From Streptomyces sp. NBC_01476 (GTDB lineage Bacteria; Actinomycetota; Actinomycetes; Streptomycetales; Streptomycetaceae), in assembly GCF_036227265.1 (NCBI RefSeq), contig NZ_CP109446.1:558001-622000 (forward strand): a stretch of DNA of 64,000 nucleotides, read 5' to 3'. The notes beneath the pieces are model-generated. The model had not been told where the DNA came from. It ran no database searches and saw only the letters and a program-made list of their open reading frames with translations. Below are positions 33,183 through 42,417 of this stretch, in pieces; the stretch's first letter is position 1, and every line of letters starts with the position of its first letter. A program made the position numbers and the translations under genes.

Positions 33183-34250
33183 ATGCGCAGCGTCTGGTCC
33201 GGGAACCTGGCCTTCGGCCTGGTCTCGATCCCGGTGAAGCTCGGGGCCGCGGTGTCAAGCCACAAGATCAGCTTCCGGCAGATCCACCTGGCCGACCAGG
33301 GCCGTGTCCGCTACCAGAAGACCTGCGAACTCGACGAGGAAGTGCTCTCCGCCTCCGACATCGGGCGCGCCTACGAGACGCCGGACCAGCTGGTCGAGAT
33401 CACCGACGCCGACCTCAAGGCGCTGCCGCTGCCGACCGCCAAGACCATCGAGATCAACGGCTTCCTGGACAGGGCGGCAGTCGACTCGCTCCAGCTCGAC
33501 ACCCCGTACTTCCTGGCGCCCGCCACCCCCGCGGCCGACAAACCGTACGTCCTGATGCGCGAGGCGCTGGCCCGGTCGGGGAAGGCGGCGGTCGGCAAGT
33601 TCGCGATGCGCAACTCCGAGCATCTGGCGCTGGTACAGGCCCGGGACGACGTCCTCGTACTGCAGACTCTGCGCTGGCCGGACGAGCTGAACTCCCCCGC
33701 CGAGGCCGCCCCCCGGAGCAACGTCAAGATCACCGACAACGAACTGCGGCTGGCCGACACCCTGATCGAGGCGCTCGGCGAGGCGGATCTCGGCCAGTAC
33801 CACGACGAGTACGCACAGGCGGTGGAGGCCCTGGTCAGCGCCAAACTCGAAGGCGTGCAGCCCCCGACGGCCGGCGAGGAGGGCGGTGGCGGCAAGGTCG
33901 TCGATCTGATGGCGGCGCTCCAGGCGTCCGTGGACCAGGCCCGCGGGGGTGACAACGCGCAGGAAGCCACTGTGCACCAACTCAAGCCCACCGGCCGGAA
34001 GAAGGCCCCCGCGAAGAAGGCGGCCACGAAGAAGACCACCGGCACGCGGGACGACACCGGATCGGCCGGCTCCGGATCCGCCGGCTCCGGCACGGGGTCG
34101 TCGAAGGGGTCGTCGACCGGGTCATCCGGGTCATCCGGGTCATCCACGGGGTCGAAGAAGAGCGCGGGGAAGAAGGCCGCCGCGAAGAAGGCGCCCGCCA
34201 AATCCGCCACGTCCGCCAAGAAGACCGCCTCGCGCCGCCGGACCGGCTGA
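33183..34250 (+). CDS. ku: Ku DNA end-binding protein
   Basis: The 355-aa protein starts MRSVWSGNLAFGLVSIPVKL and keeps the bacterial Ku core (HLADQGRVRYQKTC; ETPDQLVEITDADL; LALVQARDDVL) for about 255 residues. A Lys/Ala tract, a Ser/Gly/Thr low-complexity stretch and another Lys-rich tract form a 95-residue tail; such tails bind DNA in actinobacterial Ku. It acts with the LigD polymerase domain in non-homologous end joining. AAAGGA precedes the ATG. Confidence 0.95.
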   Translation: MRSVWSGNLAFGLVSIPVKLGAAVSSHKISFRQIHLADQGRVRYQKTCELDEEVLSASDIGRAYETPDQLVEITDADLKALPLPTAKTIEINGFLDRAAVDSLQLDTPYFLAPATPAADKPYVLMREALARSGKAAVGKFAMRNSEHLALVQARDDVLVLQTLRWPDELNSPAEAAPRSNVKITDNELRLADTLIEALGEADLGQYHDEYAQAVEALVSAKLEGVQPPTAGEEGGGGKVVDLMAALQASVDQARGGDNAQEATVHQLKPTGRKKAPAKKAATKKTTGTRDDTGSAGSGSAGSGTGSSKGSSTGSSGSSGSSTGSKKSAGKKAAAKKAPAKSATSAKKTASRRRTG

Positions 34251-34363
34251 CGTGCTGTCCATCCCCTGAGACGGTACGGAATGAGCGGCCCGGTCGCCGG
34301 GTTCGTACCTTTGGTGCGCGGCGACCGACGCTGTGCCGTACCCGAACGGAGTGACCGGCGCCG

Positions 34364-35101
34364 ATGTCGACCAGTCTTCAGTCCCCGTACGAGCAGGTGC
34401 CGGAGGACAGCGCGGCCGTCCTGGACAACCCGGCCTGGGCCACGCTGACCGGAGCGCACCGGCCGCTGGCCGAGATCGTCGGGTCCGCCGCCCGCTACCC
34501 CACGGACGTGGCCCCGTTCGTGGCCATCGCCGACCACCGGGACCCGGCGGGCTGGGCCGACCTGGCGACCCTCGTCGGACCGGGGAACTCCTTCGCGCTC
34601 GCCGGGGTGCCGACGCTGCCCGAGGGCTGGGCCACCGGCCAGTCCGGACAGGGCGTCCAGCTGGTCGGGACCGGGCTGCGCCCCGCGACCGACCCGGAGG
34701 CGGTCCGGCTCGGTCCGGCGGACGTCCCCGAGATGCTGGACCTGGTGGAGCGCACCAAGCCGGGCCCCTTCCTGCCGCGCACCATCGAACTGGGGGCGTA
34801 CTGGGGCATCCGCCGGGACGGGCACCTGGTCGCGATGGCCGGTGAGCGGCTGCGCCCGCCCGGCTGGACCGAGATCAGCGCGGTCTGCACCGACGACCGG
34901 TACCGGGGCCAGGGACTCGCCACCCGGTTGGTCCGGCACGTCGCCGTCGGCATCACCGACCGCGGCGACACGCCCTTCCTGCACGCCGCCGCGGTGAACA
35001 CCGGCGCCATCCGGCTCTACGAGTCGATCGGCTTCACCCAGCGCGCCGCGGTCGTCTTCCACTTCCTGACCGTCCCGCAGGACGCGCGCACCAGGGACTG
35101 A
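34364..35101 (+). CDS. GNAT-family N-acetyltransferase (FR47-like)
   Basis: The 245-aa protein has a poorly conserved N-terminal half and a C-terminal GNAT domain with the acetyl-CoA loop (VCTDDRYRGQGLATRLVRHVA) and the FLHAAAVNTGAIRLYESIGF pattern of the FR47 subgroup. The acceptor is unknown. It stands alone between ku and the monooxygenase operon. Confidence 0.88.
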   Translation: MSTSLQSPYEQVPEDSAAVLDNPAWATLTGAHRPLAEIVGSAARYPTDVAPFVAIADHRDPAGWADLATLVGPGNSFALAGVPTLPEGWATGQSGQGVQLVGTGLRPATDPEAVRLGPADVPEMLDLVERTKPGPFLPRTIELGAYWGIRRDGHLVAMAGERLRPPGWTEISAVCTDDRYRGQGLATRLVRHVAVGITDRGDTPFLHAAAVNTGAIRLYESIGFTQRAAVVFHFLTVPQDARTRD

Positions 35102-35228
35102 ACCCGCCCGCGGCGAGGTGGGAGAAGCCATGAGATACCGCCCATCGGACGGGGATTGCGCCCGCCGCAGACCGGGGGTTAACGTCGCAGGCCAGTGGAC
35201 CGTCCGATACGGACAGGGGGTGACCGCA

Positions 35229-35396
35229 GTGCGCGTGTCCCGCCGTACCGGCGCACCGGTCCGCCGCCGCGCTCCGCGCCCCCTCTTCCACCTCGCCGCC
35301 GTACGCACCCTGGCGCCCGGCGGGCCGCCGGTCCGGCTCTACGGGCGCCGGCACATCGATCTGCTGCGCGTCGCCGCGGCACTGTGTCGCCGCTGA
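35229..35396 (+). CDS. Cysteine-containing leader peptide of the flavin monooxygenase operon
   Basis: The reading frame ends GRRHIDLLRVAAALCRR, the C-terminal signature of short Streptomyces leader peptides found ahead of sulfur-assimilation genes. A Cys codon lies third from the stop, as needed for cysteine-responsive attenuation. AGGGGG precedes the GTG at 35229; GTG codons at 35220 and 35235 are alternatives. A long hairpin follows at 35486-35519, before the first monooxygenase gene. Confidence 0.7.
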   Translation: MRVSRRTGAPVRRRAPRPLFHLAAVRTLAPGGPPVRLYGRRHIDLLRVAAALCRR

Positions 35397-35485
35397 TCCG
35401 CCTCCCCCGCGACGCGACCGCACTCCGGGTGCTCCCGGGTTCCCTTCCGGGCTGACACCACCGCCCGCCCCACCGCCATGGGGCC

Positions 35486-35519
35486 GTCGGCCCGCGGTCG
35501 CGTACGGCTCCGGGCCGAC
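35486..35519 (+). terminator. Attenuator-like hairpin downstream of the leader peptide
   Basis: GTCGGCCCG (35486-35494) and CGGGCCGAC (35511-35519) form a perfect 9-bp stem with a 16-base loop, 130 bp before the first monooxygenase gene. The rest of 35397-35651 is GC-rich with smaller hairpins and no gene. Confidence 0.5.
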
Positions 35520-35651
35520 CGAGAAAGGCGACTCCCGGCGTCAGCCGAACCGGCCGCCCCGCCCGCGACGCCGCGCGGCCTGCAAGGACCGCCGCGCCCC
35601 GCCAACCGCCACGCCACCACCAGTGCATGAGCCGGAGGGACCGCAACCGCC

Positions 35652-37034
35652 ATGAGCACACCCGAGCCCCGTCAGATCCATCTCGCCGCGCACTTCCCCG
35701 GTGTCAACAACACCACCGTGTGGAGCGACCCGGCGGCGGGCAGCCACATCGAGTTCAGCTCCTTCGCCCACTTCGCCCGGACCGCGGAGCGTGCCAAGTT
35801 CGACTTCCTCTTCCTCGCCGAGGGCCTGCGGCTGCGGGAACAGGGCGGCGAGATCTACGACCTGGACGTGGTCGGCCGCCCCGACACCTTCACCGTGCTC
35901 GCCGCACTCGCCGCCGTCACCGAACGGATCGGGCTGACCGGCACCATCAACTCCACCTTCAACGAGCCCTACGAGGTGGCCCGCCAGTTCGCCTCCCTGG
36001 ACCACCTGTCGGCCGGCCGCGCCGCCTGGAACGTCGTCACCTCCTGGGACGCCTTCACCGGTGAGAACTTCCGGCGCGGCGGCTTCCTCGCCCAGAGCGA
36101 CCGCTACACCCGGGCCCAGCGGTTCCTGGAGACCGGGGGTGAGCTCTTCGACTCCTGGCGCGGTGACGAGATCGTCGCGGACAAGGAGTCCGGCCGTTTC
36201 CTCACCGACCCGGCGGCCGGCGCCTTCCGGCACAAGGACGAGCACTTCGACATCGCCGGCCGGTTCAACGTCCCGCGCAGCCCGCAGGGCAGGCCGGTGA
36301 TCTTCCAGGCCGGCGACTCCGACGAGGGCCGGGAGTTCGCCGCCTCGTCCGCCGACGCGATCTTCAGCCGGTACGCGGAACTGGAGGCCGGACAGGCGTT
36401 CTACCGCGACGTCAAGGGCCGGCTGGAGCGGTACGGGCGCACCCCCGACGAAGTGCTCATCCTGCCGGCCGCCACGTTCGTCCTCGGCGACACCGACGCG
36501 GAGGCGCAGGAGAAGGCGCATCAGGTGCGGCGCAGCCAGGTCAGCGGCCAGACCGCGATCAAGCTGCTGGAACAGGTCTGGAACCGGGACCTGTCGGCGT
36601 ACGACCCGGAGGGCCCGCTGCCGCAGATCGATCCCGACCCGGGCGAGCACACGGTGGCGCGGGGCCGGGCCAGCGTACGCAGCGTCCGCGACCCGCTGGC
36701 CACCGCCCGGGAGTGGCGGGAGCTGGCGGCGGCCGAGAAACTCTCCATCCGCGATCTGATCATCAAGACCAGCGCCCGCCAGACGTTCATCGGGTCACCG
36801 CGGACGGTGGCCGGGACGATCAACTCCTTTGTGCAGGCCGGGGCGGCCGACGGCTTCATCCTCGTCCCGCATGTCACCCCCGGCGGCCTGGACGAGTTCG
36901 CCGACACGGTCGTACCGCTGCTCCAGGAGCGCGGCGTCTTCCGGCACGACTACGCCGGTACGACGCTCCGCGACCACCTGGGACTGCGCACCCCGCACCC
37001 CGGTGACGCGGTACGCCGGGCAACCGCGTCCTGA
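35652..37034 (+). CDS. FMN-dependent monooxygenase, NtaA/SnaA/DszA family
   Basis: The 460-aa luciferase-fold protein shows NNTTVWSDP, the TINSTFNEPYEVARQFASLDHLS pattern in parts, WNVVTSWD, and PVIFQAGDSDEGREFAA, all typical of the DszA/NtaA/SnaA group. These enzymes use reduced FMN from a separate reductase to attack sulfur compounds, nitrilotriacetate or similar substrates. The upstream cysteine leader peptide suggests a role in gaining sulfur from organosulfur compounds. GGAGGG lies upstream of the ATG. Confidence 0.88.
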   Translation: MSTPEPRQIHLAAHFPGVNNTTVWSDPAAGSHIEFSSFAHFARTAERAKFDFLFLAEGLRLREQGGEIYDLDVVGRPDTFTVLAALAAVTERIGLTGTINSTFNEPYEVARQFASLDHLSAGRAAWNVVTSWDAFTGENFRRGGFLAQSDRYTRAQRFLETGGELFDSWRGDEIVADKESGRFLTDPAAGAFRHKDEHFDIAGRFNVPRSPQGRPVIFQAGDSDEGREFAASSADAIFSRYAELEAGQAFYRDVKGRLERYGRTPDEVLILPAATFVLGDTDAEAQEKAHQVRRSQVSGQTAIKLLEQVWNRDLSAYDPEGPLPQIDPDPGEHTVARGRASVRSVRDPLATAREWRELAAAEKLSIRDLIIKTSARQTFIGSPRTVAGTINSFVQAGAADGFILVPHVTPGGLDEFADTVVPLLQERGVFRHDYAGTTLRDHLGLRTPHPGDAVRRATAS

Positions 37035-37101
37035 CCCTGCCCGCCGCCGCGCCGGAACCGCCCGGCCCGGCACTCGCCACGACCCAGGAAGGCGGCCGCG
37101 C

Positions 37102-38256
37102 ATGAGCCACCCGTCCCCGGACTCCTCCGCCGTACCCCTGTCGGTTCTCGATCTGTCGCCGATCCCGTCGGGCAGCACGCCGGCGCAGGCAGTGCGCAAC
37201 ACCGTCGACCTGGCCCGGCGGGCGGAGGAAGCCGGCTATGCCCGCTACTGGCTGGCCGAGCACCATCTGGCCACCGGAGTCGCGGGCATCTCGCCCGCGC
37301 TGCTGATCCAGCTGGTCGCGGCGGCCACCGAGCGGATCAGGGTCGGGGCGGGCGCGGTGCAGCTCGGGCACCGCACCCCGCTGTCGGTGGTGGAGGAGTT
37401 CGGCCTGCTGGACGCGCTCTTCCCCGGCCGGATCGACCTGGGGCTCGGCCGGTCGGGTTTCCGCAAGCCCGGGGCGGCCGGCGCCGCCCCGCCGCCACCG
37501 CCGAAGCCCCGGCAGGTGGCCGACCGGTGGACGCCGGAGGGGCTGCTGATACCGGCGCCGTTCGACATCAGCTCGCTGATCGGTTCGCCGCTGCTCACCC
37601 GGTACATCCAGCTGGTGCAGTTCCCCGGCGCCGACCTGCCGGAGTACCGCGACCAGGTGGACCAGATCCAGGCGCTGATCCGCGGTGACTACCGCACCCC
37701 GGAGGGTCTGGAGGCGCACGCGCTGCCCGGCGAGGGAGCCGATCTGCAGCTGTGGATCCTGGGCAGCAGCGCCGGGGCCAGCGCGCAGGCCGCGGGTGCG
37801 CTCGGGCTGCCGTTCGGGGCGAATTACCACGTCAGTCCGGCCGCGGTCCTGGAGGCGGTCGAGGCGTACCGCAAGGCGTTCGTCCCCTCCGACGTGCTGG
37901 ACCGGCCGCATGTGCTGGTCTCCGCGGATGTCGTGGTGGCCGAGGACGACGCCACCGCGCGGCACCTCGCGTCGCCCTACGGGCTGTGGGTGCACAGCAT
38001 CCGCTCCGGGCGGGGCGCGATCCCCTTCCCGACCCCGGAGGAGGCCGCGGCGCACGAGTGGACCGACGTGGAGCGCGGGTTGGTCGACGACCGCATCCGT
38101 ACCCAGTTCACGGGTTCGCCGCAGACCGTCGCCGCGAAGCTGCGGGTCCTTCAACAGGCCACCGGCGCGGACGAGTTGCTCGTCACCACGATCACCCACG
38201 ACCACCAGGACCGCGTCCGTTCCCTCACCCTCCTCGCCGACGAATGGCACCACTGA
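37102..38256 (+). CDS. LLM-class flavin-dependent oxidoreductase
   Basis: The 384-aa protein is of the bacterial luciferase-like type (LSVLDLSPIPSGSTPAQAV; RYWLAEHHLATGVAG; RIRVGAGAVQLGHRTPLSVVEEF), the subgroup known as MsnO8-like. It follows the NtaA-like gene by 67 bp and is probably co-transcribed, so the two may act on related sulfur substrates. A Pro/Ala-rich insert lies at about residues 130-140. Confidence 0.88.
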   Translation: MSHPSPDSSAVPLSVLDLSPIPSGSTPAQAVRNTVDLARRAEEAGYARYWLAEHHLATGVAGISPALLIQLVAAATERIRVGAGAVQLGHRTPLSVVEEFGLLDALFPGRIDLGLGRSGFRKPGAAGAAPPPPPKPRQVADRWTPEGLLIPAPFDISSLIGSPLLTRYIQLVQFPGADLPEYRDQVDQIQALIRGDYRTPEGLEAHALPGEGADLQLWILGSSAGASAQAAGALGLPFGANYHVSPAAVLEAVEAYRKAFVPSDVLDRPHVLVSADVVVAEDDATARHLASPYGLWVHSIRSGRGAIPFPTPEEAAAHEWTDVERGLVDDRIRTQFTGSPQTVAAKLRVLQQATGADELLVTTITHDHQDRVRSLTLLADEWHH

Positions 38257-38262
38257 CCCCCA

Positions 38263-38485
38263 AGGGGCGCGAGCAACCCCCACCGGCAGAAGGTCCGGGA
38301 CCGACCGAACCGGGCACCCCGCCCGGAAGGGGCGCGAGGAACCGCGCGAGCAACCCCCCACCGGCAGAAGGTCCGGAAGCCGACCGACCGGGGCAGCCCG
38401 GCCGGAAGGGGCGCGAGGAACGGCGCGCGCAACCCCCACCAGCAGAAGGTCCGGAAACCGAGCGACAGGGGCACCCCGGCCGGTC
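38263..38485. repeat. Three-unit array of a Streptomyces-type intergenic repeat
   Basis: Units start at 38263, 38328 and 38407 with AGGGGCGCGAGSAAC, followed by CAACCCCCACCRGCAGAAGG and a Pro-rich-looking GC tail; unit length is 65-79 bp. The AGGGGCGCGAGGAAC motif resembles short repeats scattered between genes in Streptomyces. The array lies between the convergent LLM and ABC exporter genes and may form hairpins. Confidence 0.8.
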
Positions 38486-38490
38486 CGCGG

Positions 38491-41400
38491 TCAGCCCCCC
38501 GCAGTGGTCACCGCGCTGTCCGCCGCCAGCTGGTCGACAGTCGCCCCGCCACCGGTCTGCCGGAAGGCGTCCCACAGCTTGCGGTACGGCCCCTGCGCGG
38601 CGAGCAGCCCGGCGTGGGTGCCGGACTCCACCACGGTGCCGTGGTCGATGACCACCACGCGGTCGGCCCGGGCCGCGGTGGTGAGGCGGTGGGCGACCAC
38701 CAGGGTGGTACGGCGCCGGGTCAGCGCGTCAGTGGCGGCGGCGACCCGGCTCTCGGTGGCCAGGTCGAGCGACGCGGTGGCCTCGTCCAGCAGCAGCACG
38801 TCGGGGTCGACGAGTTCCGCACGGGCCAGCGCCAGCAGCTGCCGCTGGCCGGCCGACAGGCTCCGCCCCCGCTCCCCCACCGGCTGGAGGTAGCCGAGCG
38901 GCAGCGCCGCGACCATCTCGTGGGCGCCCACCGCCTTCGCCGCGGCCTCCACCTCCGCGTCGCTCGCCTCGGGCCGCCCGTAGGCGATGGCGTCCCGCAC
39001 GGTGCCGCTGAACAGGTGTGCCTCCTGCGGCACCACCCCCAGCCTGCGGCGGTATCCGGGCAGATCCAGCTCCCGCAGATCGTGCCCGTCCACCCGCACC
39101 GCACCGGACGTGGGGTCGTAGAAGCGGGCGATCAGTTTCATCACGGTGGACTTGCCGGCCCCGGTGGCGCCGACCAGCGCGACCGTCTCGCCGGGGGCGA
39201 TCCGCAGGTCCACCCCGTGCAGCACCTCCTGTCCGCCGGTGCCGGTGTAGCCGAAGGACACCTGGTCGAACTCGATCCCGCCGCGCAGCCCCTCGACCGG
39301 CAGCGGGTGTTCGGCGACCGGGGTGCCGGTCGGGGTGCGCATGAGGGTGCGCAGCCTGCCGAGGCCGACGACCGCCTGCTGGTAGCCGTCGAAGACCTGG
39401 GAGAGCTGCTGGATCGGGGAGAAGAAGAGGTCCACGTAGAGCAGGAAGGCGATCAGGGTGCCGGCGGTGAGGGTGCCGGAGCGGACCTGGCCGGCGCCGA
39501 CGACGAGCACGGCGGCGGTGGACAGGGTGCCGAGGAACTCCACGAAGGGGAAGAAGGTGCCCATGTAGCGCTGGGCGCGCAGCCGGGAGTCGCGGAAGCC
39601 CCAGGCGAGGACCGCGAAGTCGCGGGCGTTGCGCTCTTCCCGGCGGAACGCCTGGGTGACGCGGATGGCGGTGACGTTCTCCTGCAGGTTGGCGTTGACC
39701 GCGCTGACCCGCTCCCTGGCCTCGTGGTAGGCGGGCACCGAGTAGTGCCGGAAGAGCGCGGTGGAGCCGATCAGCGGCGGCAGTGCGCACAGCAGCACGA
39801 CGGCGAGTCCGGCGTCGATCACCAGCAGGGTGACGAGGACGCCGAGCACGGTCAGCAGGCTGACGACCGCGGTGATCAGCCCGGTCTGCAGGAAGTTCGA
39901 CAGCGCGTCCACGTCGGTGGTCATCCGGGTCATGATCCGGCCGCCGAGTTCGCGCTCGTAGTAGTCCAGGCCGAGCCGCTGGAGCTGCGCGTACGTCTTG
40001 ACCCGCAGGGTGTAGAGCAGCCGTTCGCCGGTGCGCCCGGTGGTGCGCAGCTGGGCGATGGAGATCACCCAGTCGGTGGCGACGACGGCTGCGGCGGCGC
40101 CGGCCGCGATGAGCAGCACGCTGCCGGAGTGCCGGCTGACGCCGTCGTCCACGCCCTGCCGGACGAGGATGGGCACCATGATCTGCGCGAGGGCGTCGAG
40201 TGCGACCAGCACAAGGCCGAGCAGCAGTGCCACCCGGAACGGGCGGATCAGGGCGCCGAGGCCGAAGTGCGGGTCGGCGGCCCTGGTCTCCTCGGTGGGT
40301 ACGTCCGGGTCGCCGGCCGGCAGCGGCATCCTGGCCAGCGCGGCGAGGAGTTCGGGGGTGGGCGGAGCGGCGCCGAGCACGCTGCCACCGGGCCCCCGGC
40401 CCCGGCCCGCGGTGGCCGCCGCCGTCGCCATCATCTGGGCGGCCCGCAGCGTGGTGCCCTCCTGGCGCCCCGGCCCGTCGGTGTCGGGGCGGCGCCACAG
40501 CGCCGCGGTCACGGCCGGAGCCGCGACCAGGTCCTCCTCGTCGGCCGGCAGCGGTTCCGCGGCGGCCGGCGCGGCGGGTACGTCCTGGGCCGCCGGCTGA
40601 TCGCCCGGGGCGGGACTGTCACCCGGCTCCGGCACCTCCGCCGCGGTCAGCAGCGACCGGAACAGCGCCGAGCGCGCCCGCAGTTCGTCCATCGTGCCGG
40701 TGTCCACCACCCGCCCGCCGTCCAGCAGCGCGATCCGGTCGGCGAGTTCCAGGGTGGACCTGCGGTGGGCCACGATCAGCGTGGTGGGCCGGCGGGTGGC
40801 CTCGCGCAGCGCGGTGTGGATCTCCGATTCGACCCGGGCGTCGATCGCGGAGGTGGCGTCGTCAAGCACCAGCACCGCCGGGTCCACCAGCAGCGCCCTG
40901 GCCAGCGCGACCCGCTGCCGCTGTCCGCCGGACAGGGTCAGGCCCTGCTCGCCGACCACCGTGTCGTACCCCTGCGGCAGGTTCTCGATGAACTCGTCGG
41001 CGCGGGCGATCCTGGCGGCTTCCCTGATCCGTTGCTCGCTCGCGTCGGGGTCGCCGTAGGCGATGTTGGCCCGCACGGTGTCGGAGAGCAGCAGGCTCTC
41101 CTCGAAGACGAAGCCGATCCGGGACCGCAGCGAGGCCAGCCGCAGCTCGCGCACATCGGTGCCGCCGACCCGTACGGCACCGGCAGGCACGTCGTAGAAG
41201 CGGGGCAGCAGCGCCGCCGCGGTGGACTTGCCGGAGCCGGCCGGGCCGATCAGGGCGACGGTCTCGCCCGCCGCGATGTCGAGGGAGAGGCCGCGCAGCA
41301 GCGGGGCGGCGTGTCCGTAGCCGAAGGTGACGTCCTGCCAGCTCAACGCGGGTGGCTCAGGGGGGAGTTCGCGGGCGTCCGGCACGTCGGTGATGACCGG

Positions 41401-42417
41401 TGCCTCGTCGATGACCTCCAGCACGCGTTCGGTGCCTGCCCTGGCCTGCTGCCAGACGGTGAGCAGGGTGGCGACCTGGCGGACCGGGGTGACGAAGGAG
41501 CCGAGGTAACTGGTGAAGGCGAGGAAGGTGCCGAGCGAGATCCGCCCGTGCAGCGCCAGCCAGCCGCCGAGTGCCAGCACCGCGACCTGGCCGAGCGCCG
41601 GCACCGCCTGAAGTGCCGGGTTGTAGCGGCTGGTGCAGCGCACCACCCGCAGCCGGGACGAGAAGAGTGTGCGGGCCCGCCGCTCCAGGCCGGCCAGTTC
41701 CCGCTGCTCCTGCCCGAAGCCCTTGACCACCCGCACACCGGTGACGGTGGCCTCGACGGTCGAGGCCACCTCGGCGGCCTCCTGCTGGGCGTGCCAGTTC
41801 GCCGGGAACAGGTCCCGGCGGCTGCGCAGGGCGATCAGCCACAGCAGCGGGCCGACCACGAGCGCCACCAGCGTCAGCAGCGGTGAGAGCACCGCCATGA
41901 AGACCAGCGAGATCAGGAACATCAGCGCGTTGCCTGTCATGTTCGGCAGGAACTGCAGCAGCGTCTGGATGAGGGTGATGTCGGAGATCGAGCGGCTGAC
42001 GATCTGTCCGGTCCGCAGGTTGTCCTGCTGGGCGCCGCCGAGCCGCAGCAGGGCGGCGAAGGCGTCGTTGCGCAGGTCGTACTGCACGCCGAGGGAGAGG
42101 CGGCCGGCCCGGTAGCGGCGGGTGAAACTGGCGCCGAAGCGCAGCGCGCCCAGGCAGGCGAGCAGCGCCGTCCAGGGCGCCAGGGAACCGGTGGTGCCGG
42201 CCGCCACGCCGTCCACGACGTGCCGCAGGACCAGGGGGAGGGTGGCGGTGGCAGTCGCCGCGAGCACCGCGCCGAGGAAGGCGGTGTACAGGTCGGCACG
42301 GTGCCGCAGACAGTAACCGCCGAGTCTGCGGACCCAGCCGGCCGTCGCCGCCACGGGCACGGCCGAGCCGGCCGCGGCGGCGGCCGGCTCGGGGGTTACA
42401 GGCTGACGGTCCGTCAC
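38491..42417 (-). CDS. Fused heterodimer-type ABC exporter (TMD-NBD-TMD-NBD)
   Basis: The 1308-aa protein is two type IV exporter halves joined by an acidic Pro/Ala linker (about residues 600-710). NBD1 has Walker A GPAGSGKST (391-399), signature LSGGQ (495-499), but Asp520 where the catalytic Glu is expected and Glu where the Q-loop Gln is expected. NBD2 has Walker A GATGAGKST (1083-1091), signature LSAGQ (1187-1191) and catalytic Glu1212. The ATP site formed by NBD1 Walker motifs and the NBD2 signature is therefore degenerate, as in heterodimeric exporters. It may export drugs or lipids. GGAGG precedes the GTG. Confidence 0.9.
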   Translation of the reverse strand: MTDRQPVTPEPAAAAAGSAVPVAATAGWVRRLGGYCLRHRADLYTAFLGAVLAATATATLPLVLRHVVDGVAAGTTGSLAPWTALLACLGALRFGASFTRRYRAGRLSLGVQYDLRNDAFAALLRLGGAQQDNLRTGQIVSRSISDITLIQTLLQFLPNMTGNALMFLISLVFMAVLSPLLTLVALVVGPLLWLIALRSRRDLFPANWHAQQEAAEVASTVEATVTGVRVVKGFGQEQRELAGLERRARTLFSSRLRVVRCTSRYNPALQAVPALGQVAVLALGGWLALHGRISLGTFLAFTSYLGSFVTPVRQVATLLTVWQQARAGTERVLEVIDEAPVITDVPDARELPPEPPALSWQDVTFGYGHAAPLLRGLSLDIAAGETVALIGPAGSGKSTAAALLPRFYDVPAGAVRVGGTDVRELRLASLRSRIGFVFEESLLLSDTVRANIAYGDPDASEQRIREAARIARADEFIENLPQGYDTVVGEQGLTLSGGQRQRVALARALLVDPAVLVLDDATSAIDARVESEIHTALREATRRPTTLIVAHRRSTLELADRIALLDGGRVVDTGTMDELRARSALFRSLLTAAEVPEPGDSPAPGDQPAAQDVPAAPAAAEPLPADEEDLVAAPAVTAALWRRPDTDGPGRQEGTTLRAAQMMATAAATAGRGRGPGGSVLGAAPPTPELLAALARMPLPAGDPDVPTEETRAADPHFGLGALIRPFRVALLLGLVLVALDALAQIMVPILVRQGVDDGVSRHSGSVLLIAAGAAAAVVATDWVISIAQLRTTGRTGERLLYTLRVKTYAQLQRLGLDYYERELGGRIMTRMTTDVDALSNFLQTGLITAVVSLLTVLGVLVTLLVIDAGLAVVLLCALPPLIGSTALFRHYSVPAYHEARERVSAVNANLQENVTAIRVTQAFRREERNARDFAVLAWGFRDSRLRAQRYMGTFFPFVEFLGTLSTAAVLVVGAGQVRSGTLTAGTLIAFLLYVDLFFSPIQQLSQVFDGYQQAVVGLGRLRTLMRTPTGTPVAEHPLPVEGLRGGIEFDQVSFGYTGTGGQEVLHGVDLRIAPGETVALVGATGAGKSTVMKLIARFYDPTSGAVRVDGHDLRELDLPGYRRRLGVVPQEAHLFSGTVRDAIAYGRPEASDAEVEAAAKAVGAHEMVAALPLGYLQPVGERGRSLSAGQRQLLALARAELVDPDVLLLDEATASLDLATESRVAAATDALTRRRTTLVVAHRLTTAARADRVVVIDHGTVVESGTHAGLLAAQGPYRKLWDAFRQTGGGATVDQLAADSAVTTAGG

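Noticed and set aside
38614..41886. Plus-strand frame of over 1000 codons opposite the ABC exporter
   Set aside because: Gly/Arg/Gln-rich shadow of a GC-rich gene with no domain; the minus strand has all the exporter motifs.
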